The notes under the pieces are model-generated. The model was given only the letters and a program-made list of their open reading frames with translations. It made no database searches and was not told the origin of the DNA. Shown here piece by piece: positions 29,823 to 38,200 of a DNA stretch of 64,000 bases. The translations under genes and the position numbers were made by a program. Position 1 is the stretch's first letter, and the number at the start of each line of letters is the position of its first letter. This DNA is from Dehalococcoidia bacterium (lineage in GTDB: Bacteria > Chloroflexota > Dehalococcoidia > E44-bin15). The DNA is taken from contig JBAZMV010000002.1 of NCBI GenBank assembly GCA_041649635.1, positions 124,001 to 188,000 of the forward strand, given 5' to 3'.

Positions 29823-31214
29823 TCACCCTTTTTTCATTTCTAAAGACAGTTTGTTCATATCGAGTTGGACGGGCACCGGGTAGTTGCCGGTGAAGCATGC
29901 CAGGCAGAAATACTCTCTGGGAAGGCCGACTGCTTCAATTAACGCGTCCACGGTAAGATATCCCAGACTGTCGGCGCCGATGAACTTTGCTATCTCAGGG
30001 ATGTCTTTATGTGCCGCGATGAGCTCCCAACTGCTGGCCATGTCGACTCCTAAACAGCAGGGGTATTTCAGGGGAGGGGCGCATATGCGCATGTGGATTT
30101 CGGTGGCTCCGGACTTGCGCAGCAGGTTGATGACGCGCGGCGTAGTTGTTCCCCTGACTATACTATCATCTACAAGAACCACTCTCTTACCATTGAGCCG
30201 CTCCTGCATCGGATTGAATTTCTGCTGCACACCCAGCTCTCTCAAACGCTGGTGAGGCTCGATAAACGTGCGTCCTACATATCGGTTTTTAAGCATTATC
30301 TCATTGTACGGCAATCCTGATGCATGAGCATAACCTATCCCCGCGGCTGTTGCCGAGTCGGGCAGGCCGAATGCCACATCGGCGGATGCTGGATGCAGCT
30401 GAAAAAGTTTGGCTCCCATGGCTTCCCTGGCGGCATAAACGCGGCGTCCCTGTATTATGCTGTCCGGGCGTGAAAAATATATGAACTCAAAAATACATAG
30501 ACCGCTGGGCTTGCCGTCGCCTTCCTTATAGCTTTGCAAACCATTGGCATTGATAGCTACAATTTCGTTAGGCTCTATATCACGCAGGAACTGTGCGCCG
30601 GTGTGGTCCAGCGCGCAGCTCTCTGAAGCGATGGCCCATCCTCCATTTAACTCGCCTATACAAAGGGGGCGAACACCCAACGGATCGCGCACACAGTAGA
30701 GAGTGTCTTCAGTAAGAATCACTAATGAATAAGCGCCGATCAGCCTCTTCATGGCGTATCTTATTTTTTCCAGCCAGGATTTCTGTGGCGCGGATACGAT
30801 AACGTTAGCTATTATTTCAGAGTCGGATGTGGTGCGAAAGCTGAAGCCCTGGCTTTCCAATTGCTGACGCAGCTCATCGGAGTTCACGATATTTCCGTTA
30901 TGCGCGAGGGCCATTTTCCCTATGGGGCTTGTAACAATGAGGGGTTGAGCGTTTTCAGCGCGGCTTGAACCGGTGGTTGAATATCGATTATGTCCGATCG
31001 CGATATGGCCGCATAACCTCTCCAGAACGTCGCTGTCGAACGCTTGTGATACGAGTCCCATCTTTGTGTGGCAGTAGATTTGTTTGCCGTCTGAGGTTGC
31101 GATGCCGGAGCTTTCTTGTCCGCGGTGCTGTTGAGCGAAGAGCCCGAAGTATGTGAATCTAGCTACATCTTCTCCCGGGGCGTACACACCATAAAGGGCA
31201 CAGCATTCTTTCAT
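29823..31214 (-). CDS. purF: Amidophosphoribosyltransferase
   Basis: Commits PRPP and glutamine to purine synthesis. The 463 residues have a nucleophile Cys at the start (MKECCALYGVYA, probably Cys5 after a short propeptide). The Ntn domain follows with FAQQHRGQESSG. The PRTase domain has the PRPP loop VVLVDDSIVRGTT. Cys residues in CIFEFIYFSRPDS, PCCLGVD and CLACFTG match the [4Fe-4S] cluster ligands of the Bacillus-type enzyme. This implies oxygen sensitivity and an anaerobic setting. First in the pur operon. Confidence 0.95.
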   Translation of the reverse strand: MKECCALYGVYAPGEDVARFTYFGLFAQQHRGQESSGIATSDGKQIYCHTKMGLVSQAFDSDVLERLCGHIAIGHNRYSTTGSSRAENAQPLIVTSPIGKMALAHNGNIVNSDELRQQLESQGFSFRTTSDSEIIANVIVSAPQKSWLEKIRYAMKRLIGAYSLVILTEDTLYCVRDPLGVRPLCIGELNGGWAIASESCALDHTGAQFLRDIEPNEIVAINANGLQSYKEGDGKPSGLCIFEFIYFSRPDSIIQGRRVYAAREAMGAKLFQLHPASADVAFGLPDSATAAGIGYAHASGLPYNEIMLKNRYVGRTFIEPHQRLRELGVQQKFNPMQERLNGKRVVLVDDSIVRGTTTPRVINLLRKSGATEIHMRICAPPLKYPCCLGVDMASSWELIAAHKDIPEIAKFIGADSLGYLTVDALIEAVGLPREYFCLACFTGNYPVPVQLDMNKLSLEMKKG

Positions 31215-31238
31215 CTGAGTTTTTCTTCCCCTGATATG

Positions 31239-31267
31239 ATTATATTCTCACTAGGAAGCAGGGTCAA
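31239..31267 (-). promoter_or_regulatory. Promoter of the purF-purM-purH operon
   Basis: Minus strand TTGACC (31267-31262), 17-nt spacer, perfect TATAAT (31244-31239). The -35 covers the stop codon of the upstream hydrolase gene. The leader is about 18 nt, so there is no room for a purine riboswitch. Confidence 0.75.
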
Positions 31268-32028
31268 TCCCTGAAACCGAGGGATTTCAGCCAGGAGAGG
31301 GCGTGATTCATGGCTACTTCCGATATACGCAGCCTGTGTCCGGCGCCTTTGACGATCATGATTTCCTTTGGTTCCCCCGCCAGCTTGTAAAGATTAAAAG
31401 CACTGTCGGGGGATACGACATCATCCTGATCCCCATGGATGATAAGGATAGGACGCGGTGATAACTTGTCTATCCATTTGGCGGAATATATATCATCGAA
31501 TCCCTGCATCCATTCCTGCAGCGATGGCGGGAAGCCGACGTCCTTTATGACTCCCATATTGCGATAATCATCTATTACTGTTTGCGCCAGCTCGCGATTC
31601 TTAGCCAGCCTCGATGTATCCGGGCAGGCGCAGGCGACTATGGAAGCGATGCGCTTGTCCTGGGCGGCTACGTATATAGAGACGGCGGCGCCCGCGCTGA
31701 AGCCCATCATGAAGATCTTACGTCGGTCGGCTTCTTTCATGTTGTAAATATGATTGAGTACTACCTTGAGGTCACGCGCCCATCCCCTGATATCAAAGTT
31801 GCCTTCGCTCTCTCCGGATCCCCTGAAGTTAAAAATCACTGTTAAGAATCCTTCTTCGGCGAACCTCTCGGCAAGACCGGCATAGCCTCGATCGTTAGGA
31901 TCTGCCGTCCCGCTTCGCGGCATGCCGTGGCAAAGGCAGAGCACCGGGCAGGGAGTCGCATCCGGGATGAATAATTGTCCTTTTAATTTGAGGCCGTCCG
32001 ATTGAAAATAAACTAATTCCCTTTTCAT
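31264..32028 (-). CDS. Alpha/beta hydrolase (dienelactone-hydrolase/peptidase-like)
   Basis: A serine hydrolase of 254 residues. The oxyanion-region CHGMPRSG is followed by FNFRGSGESEG. The nucleophile elbow is GFSAGAA (about residue 114), the acid is in HGDQDDVVSP, and the His in GAGHRLR. The full catalytic triad is therefore present. No signal peptide. The substrate is unknown; this fold covers esterases, peptidases and thioesterases. It lies 4 nt after tlyA and is probably co-transcribed with it. Confidence 0.85.
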   Translation of the reverse strand: MKRELVYFQSDGLKLKGQLFIPDATPCPVLCLCHGMPRSGTADPNDRGYAGLAERFAEEGFLTVIFNFRGSGESEGNFDIRGWARDLKVVLNHIYNMKEADRRKIFMMGFSAGAAVSIYVAAQDKRIASIVACACPDTSRLAKNRELAQTVIDDYRNMGVIKDVGFPPSLQEWMQGFDDIYSAKWIDKLSPRPILIIHGDQDDVVSPDSAFNLYKLAGEPKEIMIVKGAGHRLRISEVAMNHALSWLKSLGFRD

Positions 32029-32032
32029 CGAG

Positions 32033-32752
32033 TCAAATCCTAAGCAGTACGAAAAATTCCCTGTTCCCCGAGCTGCCGCGTATCGGTGACGGCGTGAGCC
32101 CGATGATCCTATATCCTTGATCTATCGACCACGATATGAATCTGCCGAGCACCCGGGCATGCACATCCGGGTCTTTTACCAGCCCGCCTTTTTCAACGAG
32201 CGATTTGCCGGCCTCGAACTGCGGTTTCACCAGGCAGATTATGCTGCCGCCGCGTTTTGTTACGGCCGCAACGTTCGGCACTACTTTTTCGAGGGAGATG
32301 AATGACACGTCGATAGCGGATAAGTCGATCTGTTCCGGTATGGGCAGCGGATACCTGGCGTTGGTGCGGTCGATAACGATAACCCGCGGGTCGGTTCGCA
32401 GCTTATAGTCTATCTGTCCGTAGCCGACATCGATGGCGTAGACCTTTTGCGCTCCATGTTGCAACAGGCAGTCGGTGAATCCGCCTGTCGAGGCTCCTAT
32501 ATCGGCCGCGATGAGATTTTCAACAGCTATCTTGAACTCGGCCAACGCATGGTTCAGCTTGATGCCGCCCCTGCCGACGAACGGAAGCTTATCTCGTAAT
32601 CGAATATCCGAGTCTTCAGAGACCTGTATCGAAGGCTTGGCGGCTGTTACGTCGTCGACGTAGACCTCTCCGGCCATGATCAGCGCCTGAGCCTTCTCGC
32701 GGCTCTCGGCCAGCCCGCGTTCAACCAAAATTATATCGATTCGGCGTTTCAC
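32033..32752 (-). CDS. tlyA: TlyA-family rRNA 2'-O-methyltransferase
   Basis: A 239-residue protein with an N-terminal S4 domain (RIDIILVERGLAESREKAQ) and an FtsJ-like SAM methyltransferase domain (GRGGIKLNHAL, DIGASTGGFTDCLLQ, IDVSFISLEKV, LVKPQFE). TlyA proteins 2'-O-methylate 16S and/or 23S rRNA and were once called haemolysins. The start chosen is GTG 32752. It lies 7 nt after a -10 element, so the mRNA seems leaderless. The frame continues to 32794, but that would run through the promoter. Confidence 0.9.
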   Translation of the reverse strand: MKRRIDIILVERGLAESREKAQALIMAGEVYVDDVTAAKPSIQVSEDSDIRLRDKLPFVGRGGIKLNHALAEFKIAVENLIAADIGASTGGFTDCLLQHGAQKVYAIDVGYGQIDYKLRTDPRVIVIDRTNARYPLPIPEQIDLSAIDVSFISLEKVVPNVAAVTKRGGSIICLVKPQFEAGKSLVEKGGLVKDPDVHARVLGRFISWSIDQGYRIIGLTPSPIRGSSGNREFFVLLRI

Positions 32753-32759
32753 AATATAA

Positions 32760-32788
32760 AGAATACGGCTGCTGACGAGCGTAGTCAA
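32760..32788 (-). promoter_or_regulatory. Promoter of tlyA giving a leaderless message
   Basis: Minus strand TTGACT (32788-32783), 17-nt spacer, TATTCT (32765-32760). Seven nt separate the -10 from the GTG start. It is back-to-back with the rpsL promoter. Confidence 0.6.
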
Positions 32789-32807
32789 TGACAATAGTGG
32801 ATTATGC

Positions 32808-32836
32808 TTGACACAGCGAGTAAATAGTGGTACATT
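32808..32836 (+). promoter_or_regulatory. Main promoter of the ribosomal supercluster
   Basis: TTGACA (32808-32813), 17-nt spacer, TACATT (32831-32836). The leader of about 120 nt includes a stretch like the 5' half of a class II tRNA (32901-32922) enclosed by GGCCG/CGGCC arms (32900-32904 and 32936-32940). Confidence 0.7.
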
Positions 32837-32899
32837 CTAAATTTAGTGCTCAGTCTCTAGGCAGACGAAGCTAAAAGCCAAAGGTCGATAAGCCAGCGA

Positions 32900-32940
32900 G
32901 GCCGGTATGGCAGAGCGGCTGAGCTTGGAGGCTTACGGCC
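32900..32940 (+). other. tRNA-like fragment / hairpin in the rpsL leader
   Basis: The segment ATGGCAGAGCGGCTGA (32907-32922) resembles the D-arm region of tRNA-Ser. No T arm or 3' acceptor follows. Arms GGCCG and CGGCC can close it, followed by a T/A-rich run. It is either a relic or a leader structure. Confidence 0.4.
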
Positions 32941-32964
32941 TTTAATTATTCACTGGAGGTGTTT

Positions 32965-33393
32965 GTGCCCACTGTCAATCAACTGGTACGTAAAGGGCGG
33001 GTTAAAGGTAAAAAGAAGACGAAGACCGCTGCGTTGCATTACACTTATAATTCGCTTAAAAGAAGGATGAAATCCGGGGAAGGATCACCGCAGAAACGCG
33101 GCGTTTGTACGCAAGTGAAGACGGTGACCCCAAAGAAGCCGAATTCGGCTCTTCGCAAAGTTGCCAGGGTCAGGCTGTCGAATATGATGGAGGTCACAGC
33201 ATATATACCAGGCGAAGGGCACAGTCTGCAGGAGCACTCGGTGGTTCTCATCCGCGGCGGTCGCGTTAAGGACCTGCCCGGAGTAAGATATCACATTGTT
33301 CGCGGCGCTCTGGATGCTACCGGGGTAGAGAAACGGCAGCAGGGGCGAAGCAAGTACGGAACAAAGATAACTAAACAGTCTGGTGGAGCTTAG
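32965..33393 (+). CDS. rpsL: Ribosomal protein S12
   Basis: A decoding-centre protein of the 30S subunit. 142 residues. Start GTG 32965 gives the invariant MPTVNQL, with GGAGGT 4 nt upstream. An earlier in-frame GTG (32959) overlaps that site. The conserved TVTPKKPNSALRKVARVRL and the PGVRYHIVRG loop, sites of streptomycin resistance, are intact with Lys at the usual place. First gene of the long translation cluster; rpsG follows after 1 nt. Confidence 0.98.
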   Translation: MPTVNQLVRKGRVKGKKKTKTAALHYTYNSLKRRMKSGEGSPQKRGVCTQVKTVTPKKPNSALRKVARVRLSNMMEVTAYIPGEGHSLQEHSVVLIRGGRVKDLPGVRYHIVRGALDATGVEKRQQGRSKYGTKITKQSGGA

Positions 33394-33394
33394 T

Positions 33395-33865
33395 ATGTCG
33401 AGAAGATCAAAGTCAATAAAACGGACTGTTCTCCCTGACCCCCACTACAATAGTATTTATGTGTCCAAGATAATAACTCGCGTGATGAATAGCGGTAAAA
33501 AGACGACTGCGGAGAGTATTGTTTATGGCGCTATGGGGATCATAGCAGAACAGGAGAAGGGTGATCCTGTACCCGTGCTGGAGCTAGCTCTCAAGAATGC
33601 TATCCCGCTTCTGGAAGTAAAGCCTCGCAGGGTTGGCGGCGCCACATATCAAGTTCCGATTGAGGTCAAACAGGATCGGGGCTTCGCTCTTGCCGTGAGA
33701 TGGATTTTAAAGGCGGCCAAGTCGCGTTCCGGCAAATCCATGGCGGAAAAGCTGGCTGCCGAACTCATCGACGCTTCAAAGAAACAGGGAGCTACAATCA
33801 AGAAGCGAGAAGACACTCATAAAATGGCTGAGGCAAACAGGGCCTTTGTACACTATCGGTGGTGA
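33395..33865 (+). CDS. rpsG: Ribosomal protein S7
   Basis: Primary 16S 3'-domain binding protein. 156 residues from ATG 33395 (MSRRSKSIKR). The conserved VMNSGKKTTAESIVYGA and the PRRVGGATYQVPIEV hairpin are present. Only 1 nt separates it from the rpsL stop. Its end overlaps possible early starts of fusA, suggesting coupling. Confidence 0.98.
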   Translation: MSRRSKSIKRTVLPDPHYNSIYVSKIITRVMNSGKKTTAESIVYGAMGIIAEQEKGDPVPVLELALKNAIPLLEVKPRRVGGATYQVPIEVKQDRGFALAVRWILKAAKSRSGKSMAEKLAAELIDASKKQGATIKKREDTHKMAEANRAFVHYRW

Positions 33866-33870
33866 GGTTG

Positions 33871-35976
33871 ATGCGCGGTTCACTTCCTCTTGAAAAAATA
33901 CGCAATATTGGAATTATTGCCCACATTGACGCCGGTAAGACCACTCTTACTGAGCGTATTCTTTATTACACGGGACGCACGCATAAACTCGGCGAGGTGG
34001 ATGACGGCACTACGATTATGGATTGGATGACTCAGGAGAGGGAGCGCGGCATTACCATTACTTCAGCTGCTACAACATGTACCTGGTTGAACCATCATAT
34101 TAACATAATCGATACGCCCGGGCATGTGGATTTTACGGCGGAGGTGGAACGCAGCCTGCGAGTTCTTGATGGCGGTATCGTAGTTTTTGATGCCGTGTCA
34201 GGCGTGGAATCTCAGTCGGAGACGGTCTGGAGACAGGCGGATCATTATAAGGTGCCCCGTATTTGCTTCATAAACAAAATGGACAGGGTCGGCGCAGACT
34301 TCTCTAACTCTATCAAGACCATAAGAGACAGGCTGGGGGCAAACGCGCTTCCGGTACAGGTGCCCATGGGTGAGGAGGGCGCTTTTAAGGGAATAATAGA
34401 CATAATTATTGAAAAAGCGTGGCTTTATTCTGCTGACTACTCTGAGGATCCTATTCTTGGGAAAATACCGGATGACTTCGTGAAGCTGTCTGCTCAGTAT
34501 CGTGAGGAATTAATCGAGCAGCTGGCTGAAAACGATGAAGAATTTATGGATATTTACATCAACGGCGCGAGTTTTGATGAGAATATGATTAAGTCGGCGC
34601 TTAGGCGGGCGACTATTGGTAACAAAATTGTTCCTGTATTGTGCGGAAGTGCGCTGCGCAGCAAAGGAATACAGCGAATACTGGATGCCGTCGTAGCATA
34701 TTTACCTTCCCCCTTTGATATTCCTCCGGCTGTCGGGTTCGATCCTAAGACTGGAAAAGAGATTAAACGCTCACCGGTTGGTAACGATCCGTTCTCCGCT
34801 CTGGCTTTTAAGATAGTGTCGGACCCTTTCTTCGGAAGGTTGATATATGTCAGGGTATACTCCGGTAAGGTGACAGTAGGATCCCATGTGTATAACTCAA
34901 CACGTGATTCTAAGGAGAGAATTGGAAAGCTTTTCCAGATGCACGCCAACCGTCGGGAAGAGATAAAACAGGTTGAAGCCGGTGATATTGCTGCTGTGGT
35001 GGGATTAAAAGATACATTCACCGGTGATACGCTGTGCAATCCAAACTCCCCGATTATCCTTGAGAATATTCGATTTCCCGAGCCGGTGGTATTTGTAACC
35101 ATAGAGCCGAAATCCAGGGGCGACCAGGAGAGGCTTGATGAATCGCTGGCGAAGCTTGTTCAAGAAGACCCTACTTTTGTCAGGCGCTACGATGAAGAAA
35201 CAGGACAGACTATCATATCTGGAATGGGAGAGCTTCATCTGGATATCATTATCGATCGGCTGATGCGAGAATTTCAGGTTGACGCTAATGTGGGCAAGCC
35301 CAGGGTTGCTTATAAAGAGACCATATCGGTACCGGTAAAGGCTGAAGGAAGATTTGTAAAACAGTCCGGAGGTAAAGGCCAGTACGGCCATGTGATGGTA
35401 GATCTCCAGCCCGGAGAGCGGGGCAGCGGGTTTGAGTTCGCCGATAAAGTAAAAGGCGGCGCGATCCCTAAACAATTTATACGACATGTGGAAAGCGGCA
35501 TCAAGGAAGCGATGGAAGGCGGAGCCCTTTTAGGATATCCGTTAACCGACATCAAGGCTACTTTATATGACGGAAGTTATCATGAAGTTGATTCATCTGA
35601 TATAGCGTTCAAGATAGCCGGGGCTATAGCGCTAAAAGAGGGCGTAAAGAAGGCTAAGCCGATGATTTTAGAGCCGGTAATGAAAATGGAAATAGTAACG
35701 CCGGACGAATTTATCGGTGATATATTGGGCGACTTGAATTCCAGGAGGGCCCAGATAGGCAGTATCGACAGCCACGGCAACTCGCGTATCATAAGGTGCG
35801 TGATCCCCTTGTCCGAGACTTTTGGATACGCAACCAATTTAAGGTCTATGAGTCAGGGCAGGGCAACATATACAATGGAATTTTATAGGTATGAAGAAAT
35901 GCCTCTTAATTTAGCTGAACAGCTTAATTCTAGAGGGGGAGGACCGGTTCTATGCCAAAGCAGAAAATACGTATAA
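33871..35976 (+). CDS. fusA: Translation elongation factor G
   Basis: The translocation GTPase. 701 residues. G1 is AHIDAGKTT, G2 has RGITI, G3 is DTPGHVDF and G4 is NKMDR, followed by domains II-V (GMGELHLDIII, then GRATYTMEFY at the end). The start taken is ATG 33871, with GGTGAGG upstream; GTG/TTG codons up to 33859 are alternatives. Unlike the usual str operon, no tuf gene follows: the end overlaps rpsJ by 25 nt. Confidence 0.98.
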   Translation: MRGSLPLEKIRNIGIIAHIDAGKTTLTERILYYTGRTHKLGEVDDGTTIMDWMTQERERGITITSAATTCTWLNHHINIIDTPGHVDFTAEVERSLRVLDGGIVVFDAVSGVESQSETVWRQADHYKVPRICFINKMDRVGADFSNSIKTIRDRLGANALPVQVPMGEEGAFKGIIDIIIEKAWLYSADYSEDPILGKIPDDFVKLSAQYREELIEQLAENDEEFMDIYINGASFDENMIKSALRRATIGNKIVPVLCGSALRSKGIQRILDAVVAYLPSPFDIPPAVGFDPKTGKEIKRSPVGNDPFSALAFKIVSDPFFGRLIYVRVYSGKVTVGSHVYNSTRDSKERIGKLFQMHANRREEIKQVEAGDIAAVVGLKDTFTGDTLCNPNSPIILENIRFPEPVVFVTIEPKSRGDQERLDESLAKLVQEDPTFVRRYDEETGQTIISGMGELHLDIIIDRLMREFQVDANVGKPRVAYKETISVPVKAEGRFVKQSGGKGQYGHVMVDLQPGERGSGFEFADKVKGGAIPKQFIRHVESGIKEAMEGGALLGYPLTDIKATLYDGSYHEVDSSDIAFKIAGAIALKEGVKKAKPMILEPVMKMEIVTPDEFIGDILGDLNSRRAQIGSIDSHGNSRIIRCVIPLSETFGYATNLRSMSQGRATYTMEFYRYEEMPLNLAEQLNSRGGGPVLCQSRKYV

Positions 35977-36260
35977 AACTTAAGGCTTTCGACTACAGGA
36001 TTCTCGATCAATCCGCGGAGCAGATAGTAGAGGCCGCAGAACAAACCGGTGCTAAAGTGGTCGGGCCGGTGCCTCTGCCGACTCATATAAAAAAGATCTG
36101 CGTTAACCGTTCTACAAACGTTGATAAGAATTCTCGCGAGCAGTTTGAGATTCGCACTCATAAGCGTCTGATAGATATCGAGGAGCCTTCGTCAAGGACG
36201 ATCGATACTTTGACAAAGCTTGATCTACCGGCCGGCGTTGATATAGAAATAAAACTTTAG
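35952..36260 (+). CDS. rpsJ: Ribosomal protein S10
   Basis: 30S head protein and NusG/NusE partner in antitermination. 102 residues, standard length. It begins KQKIRIKLKAFDYRILDQS and has VGPVPLPTHI and the EIRTHKRLIDI stretch. It starts inside the fusA end (25-nt overlap) with a G-rich GGGGGAGG site, so fusA and S10 operons are fused. A hairpin follows before rplC. Confidence 0.97.
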   Translation: MPKQKIRIKLKAFDYRILDQSAEQIVEAAEQTGAKVVGPVPLPTHIKKICVNRSTNVDKNSREQFEIRTHKRLIDIEEPSSRTIDTLTKLDLPAGVDIEIKL

Positions 36261-36270
36261 ATTACTTCGA

Positions 36271-36303
36271 ACATGCTGAACGACTGGTCGGTCGGCGTGT
36301 TTT
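36271..36303 (+). promoter_or_regulatory. Hairpin with T-run between rpsJ and rplC
   Basis: Arms ACATGCTGA (36271-36279) and TCGGCGTGT (36292-36300) pair over 9 positions with G-U pairs and are followed by TTT. It could be an attenuator or processing site inside the S10 operon. This 79-nt gap is among the largest in the cluster. Confidence 0.4.
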
Positions 36304-36339
36304 CGGTTATAAAAATATTTTGTAGAGAAGTGTAAGAAA

Positions 36340-37008
36340 ATGATAGATGGAATTATCGGACGCAAAAAAGGCATGACGCAACTGTTTAACGAGGACAGAA
36401 CTGTCGTGCAGGTTACTGCTATCGAAGCAGGCCCTTGTTTTATCACTCAAGTAAAGCGGGTCGAAAAAGAGGGCTATAACGCCGTCCAGCTGGGATTTGG
36501 CGATACCAAACGGATGAATCAGCCGGAAAAGGGACATTTGAAAAAGACGGGTAATCTTAAATATCTCAGAGAGTTTAACTCGGATGAAGCGGACGCTTTA
36601 GAGGTCGGACAAAAAGTTGATGTCAGTATTTTTAAGCCCGGAGACATTGTTGATGTTGTAGGTATATCTAAGGGAAAGGGATTTGCCGGAGGCGTGAAGC
36701 GCCATCACTTCGGCGGGGGACCTAAGACTCACGGTCAGTCAGATCGCCATCGTGCGCCTGGATCTGTAGGCGCTACAACTTCCCCAGGCAGGGTTTGGAA
36801 AGGGTTAAGGATGGCTGGGCACATGGGAAATGCTCGTGCTACAGTGCGCGGTCTGAAGGTGGTGGAGGCCAACGCCGAGAAGAATCTGCTTTTAGTCCGC
36901 GGTGCTGTTCCGGGTGCGAAAGACGGAATTCTTTTGGTGAAAAAATCCCAGATAGCGCCTCCTGCCGCAGTGTCCTCCTCTAAGAAGAGCAAGGAAGCGA
37001 GTGCTTAA
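36340..37008 (+). CDS. rplC: Ribosomal protein L3
   Basis: 50S assembly initiator near the peptidyl transferase centre. 222 residues. GRKKGMTQLFNEDR is at the N terminus. The central extension has GKGFAGGVKRHHFGGGPKTHG and SVGATTSPGRVWKG. A 20-residue Ser/Lys/Ala tail follows the conserved end. It overlaps the start of the ABC permease by 8 nt. Confidence 0.97.
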   Translation: MIDGIIGRKKGMTQLFNEDRTVVQVTAIEAGPCFITQVKRVEKEGYNAVQLGFGDTKRMNQPEKGHLKKTGNLKYLREFNSDEADALEVGQKVDVSIFKPGDIVDVVGISKGKGFAGGVKRHHFGGGPKTHGQSDRHRAPGSVGATTSPGRVWKGLRMAGHMGNARATVRGLKVVEANAEKNLLLVRGAVPGAKDGILLVKKSQIAPPAAVSSSKKSKEASA

Positions 37009-38200
37009 GTTTTCCATTCTAAACGCCTTCCGCAGGAAGGGAATAGCTATTATAGCTATCATTGGCACTGCGCTAGGCGTCGCTCTTATGACGGTGCTTC
37101 TCTCCATCTCCGATGGAATGGATGCTCAAATGACCTCGACGGCGAACGAGATGGCGGGCTGGATAGCAGTGTACCCGGAGTCCGCGCCGTTGGGATATAT
37201 AATGCCCAGCCAGATCGGGTTCCCGGAATCTTATGCGGATGAAATAAAGCAGATCGATAACGTTAAAGGGGATGCCGTATCCCCGCTCATAATGGCGTTT
37301 GTTCCAACTGAAGTCGCCGATTATGGCGATCCTATGGGGGTAAATTTGAGGGGGGCTGATAAGCAGGCATCTGTGCTGCTGGGGGAGAGCAACCCTTTTG
37401 ATCAGAACAACATAATTGAGGGCAGGGCGCCGGATGAGGGTCGGGATGAGGTAATTATCGGGAATATGCTGGCTATCTTCGGCAAGGCAAAGGGTGGGAA
37501 TTATGCCGATGTCGGCGGGGTGATAAACTTTCCTGTAGGCAATAGCGCGGTTACGCTGACCGTAGTCGGCATATTCGAGACGGGCAATCATTTATATGAC
37601 GGGGCGATATATACTGATATTGATACAGCGCGTAAGCTGATGCCAACGCTGGCCGCTGATGAGGTTAATTACATTCATGTAGAAGCTACCGATATCGAAT
37701 ATGTACAGGGTGTCGCGAATGATATAAAGGCGATATTTGCAGATCGCCAGGTGCCCGTTACGGCAAAAGTTGCTACCGATATGATGGAAAGCTTTGCCGG
37801 CATGATGGATGTATTTCACAGCTTCTTATGGATAGTGTCGCTGGTGGCTGCAGTAGCCGGAGGGTTTTCTATCTTTATCGTAATGCTGATATCGGTCATT
37901 GAGAGGACCAAGGAGTTCGGGATTCTGAAGGCGTCCGGATGGTCTAATTTTAATATAGTGGGTTCTGTGGTTGGACAATCGATAACCGTAGGTTTGCTGG
38001 GAGCCGCTTGCGGTCTTCTAATGGGCTATGGCGCTTTGCAAGCTATAAATGCGTATTTGAATGTCGATATCGGCATAATAACGTGGCGACTGGTGTTAAT
38101 TATTGTTAGTTTTGGTGTGGCAATGGGGATCATAGGAGGATTGTATCCTGCTCTTAGAGCAGCGAAGGTCAGTCCTATAGAGAGCTTGCGGGCTATATAA
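37001..38200 (+). CDS. ABC transporter permease, FtsX/MacB family
   Basis: A 399-residue membrane protein. One N-terminal transmembrane helix (about 14-34) follows the motif LKFSILNAFRRKG. A large extracytoplasmic domain (about 40-275) comes next, then three helices (about 280-390) with ERTKEFGILKASGWS, typical of FtsX/MacB/LolC permeases. Such permeases couple cytoplasmic ATPase strokes to extracytoplasmic work (lipoprotein, peptide or drug export). Start GTG 37001 follows AAGGAAG and lies inside rplC. The ATPase gene starts directly after its stop. The substrate is unknown. Position within the S10 operon is unusual. Confidence 0.9.
   Translation: MLKFSILNAFRRKGIAIIAIIGTALGVALMTVLLSISDGMDAQMTSTANEMAGWIAVYPESAPLGYIMPSQIGFPESYADEIKQIDNVKGDAVSPLIMAFVPTEVADYGDPMGVNLRGADKQASVLLGESNPFDQNNIIEGRAPDEGRDEVIIGNMLAIFGKAKGGNYADVGGVINFPVGNSAVTLTVVGIFETGNHLYDGAIYTDIDTARKLMPTLAADEVNYIHVEATDIEYVQGVANDIKAIFADRQVPVTAKVATDMMESFAGMMDVFHSFLWIVSLVAAVAGGFSIFIVMLISVIERTKEFGILKASGWSNFNIVGSVVGQSITVGLLGAACGLLMGYGALQAINAYLNVDIGIITWRLVLIIVSFGVAMGIIGGLYPALRAAKVSPIESLRAI

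Noticed and set aside
32901..32940. Functional tRNA-Ser gene
   Set aside because: Only a D-arm-like segment exists; there is no T arm, variable arm or 3' acceptor strand.
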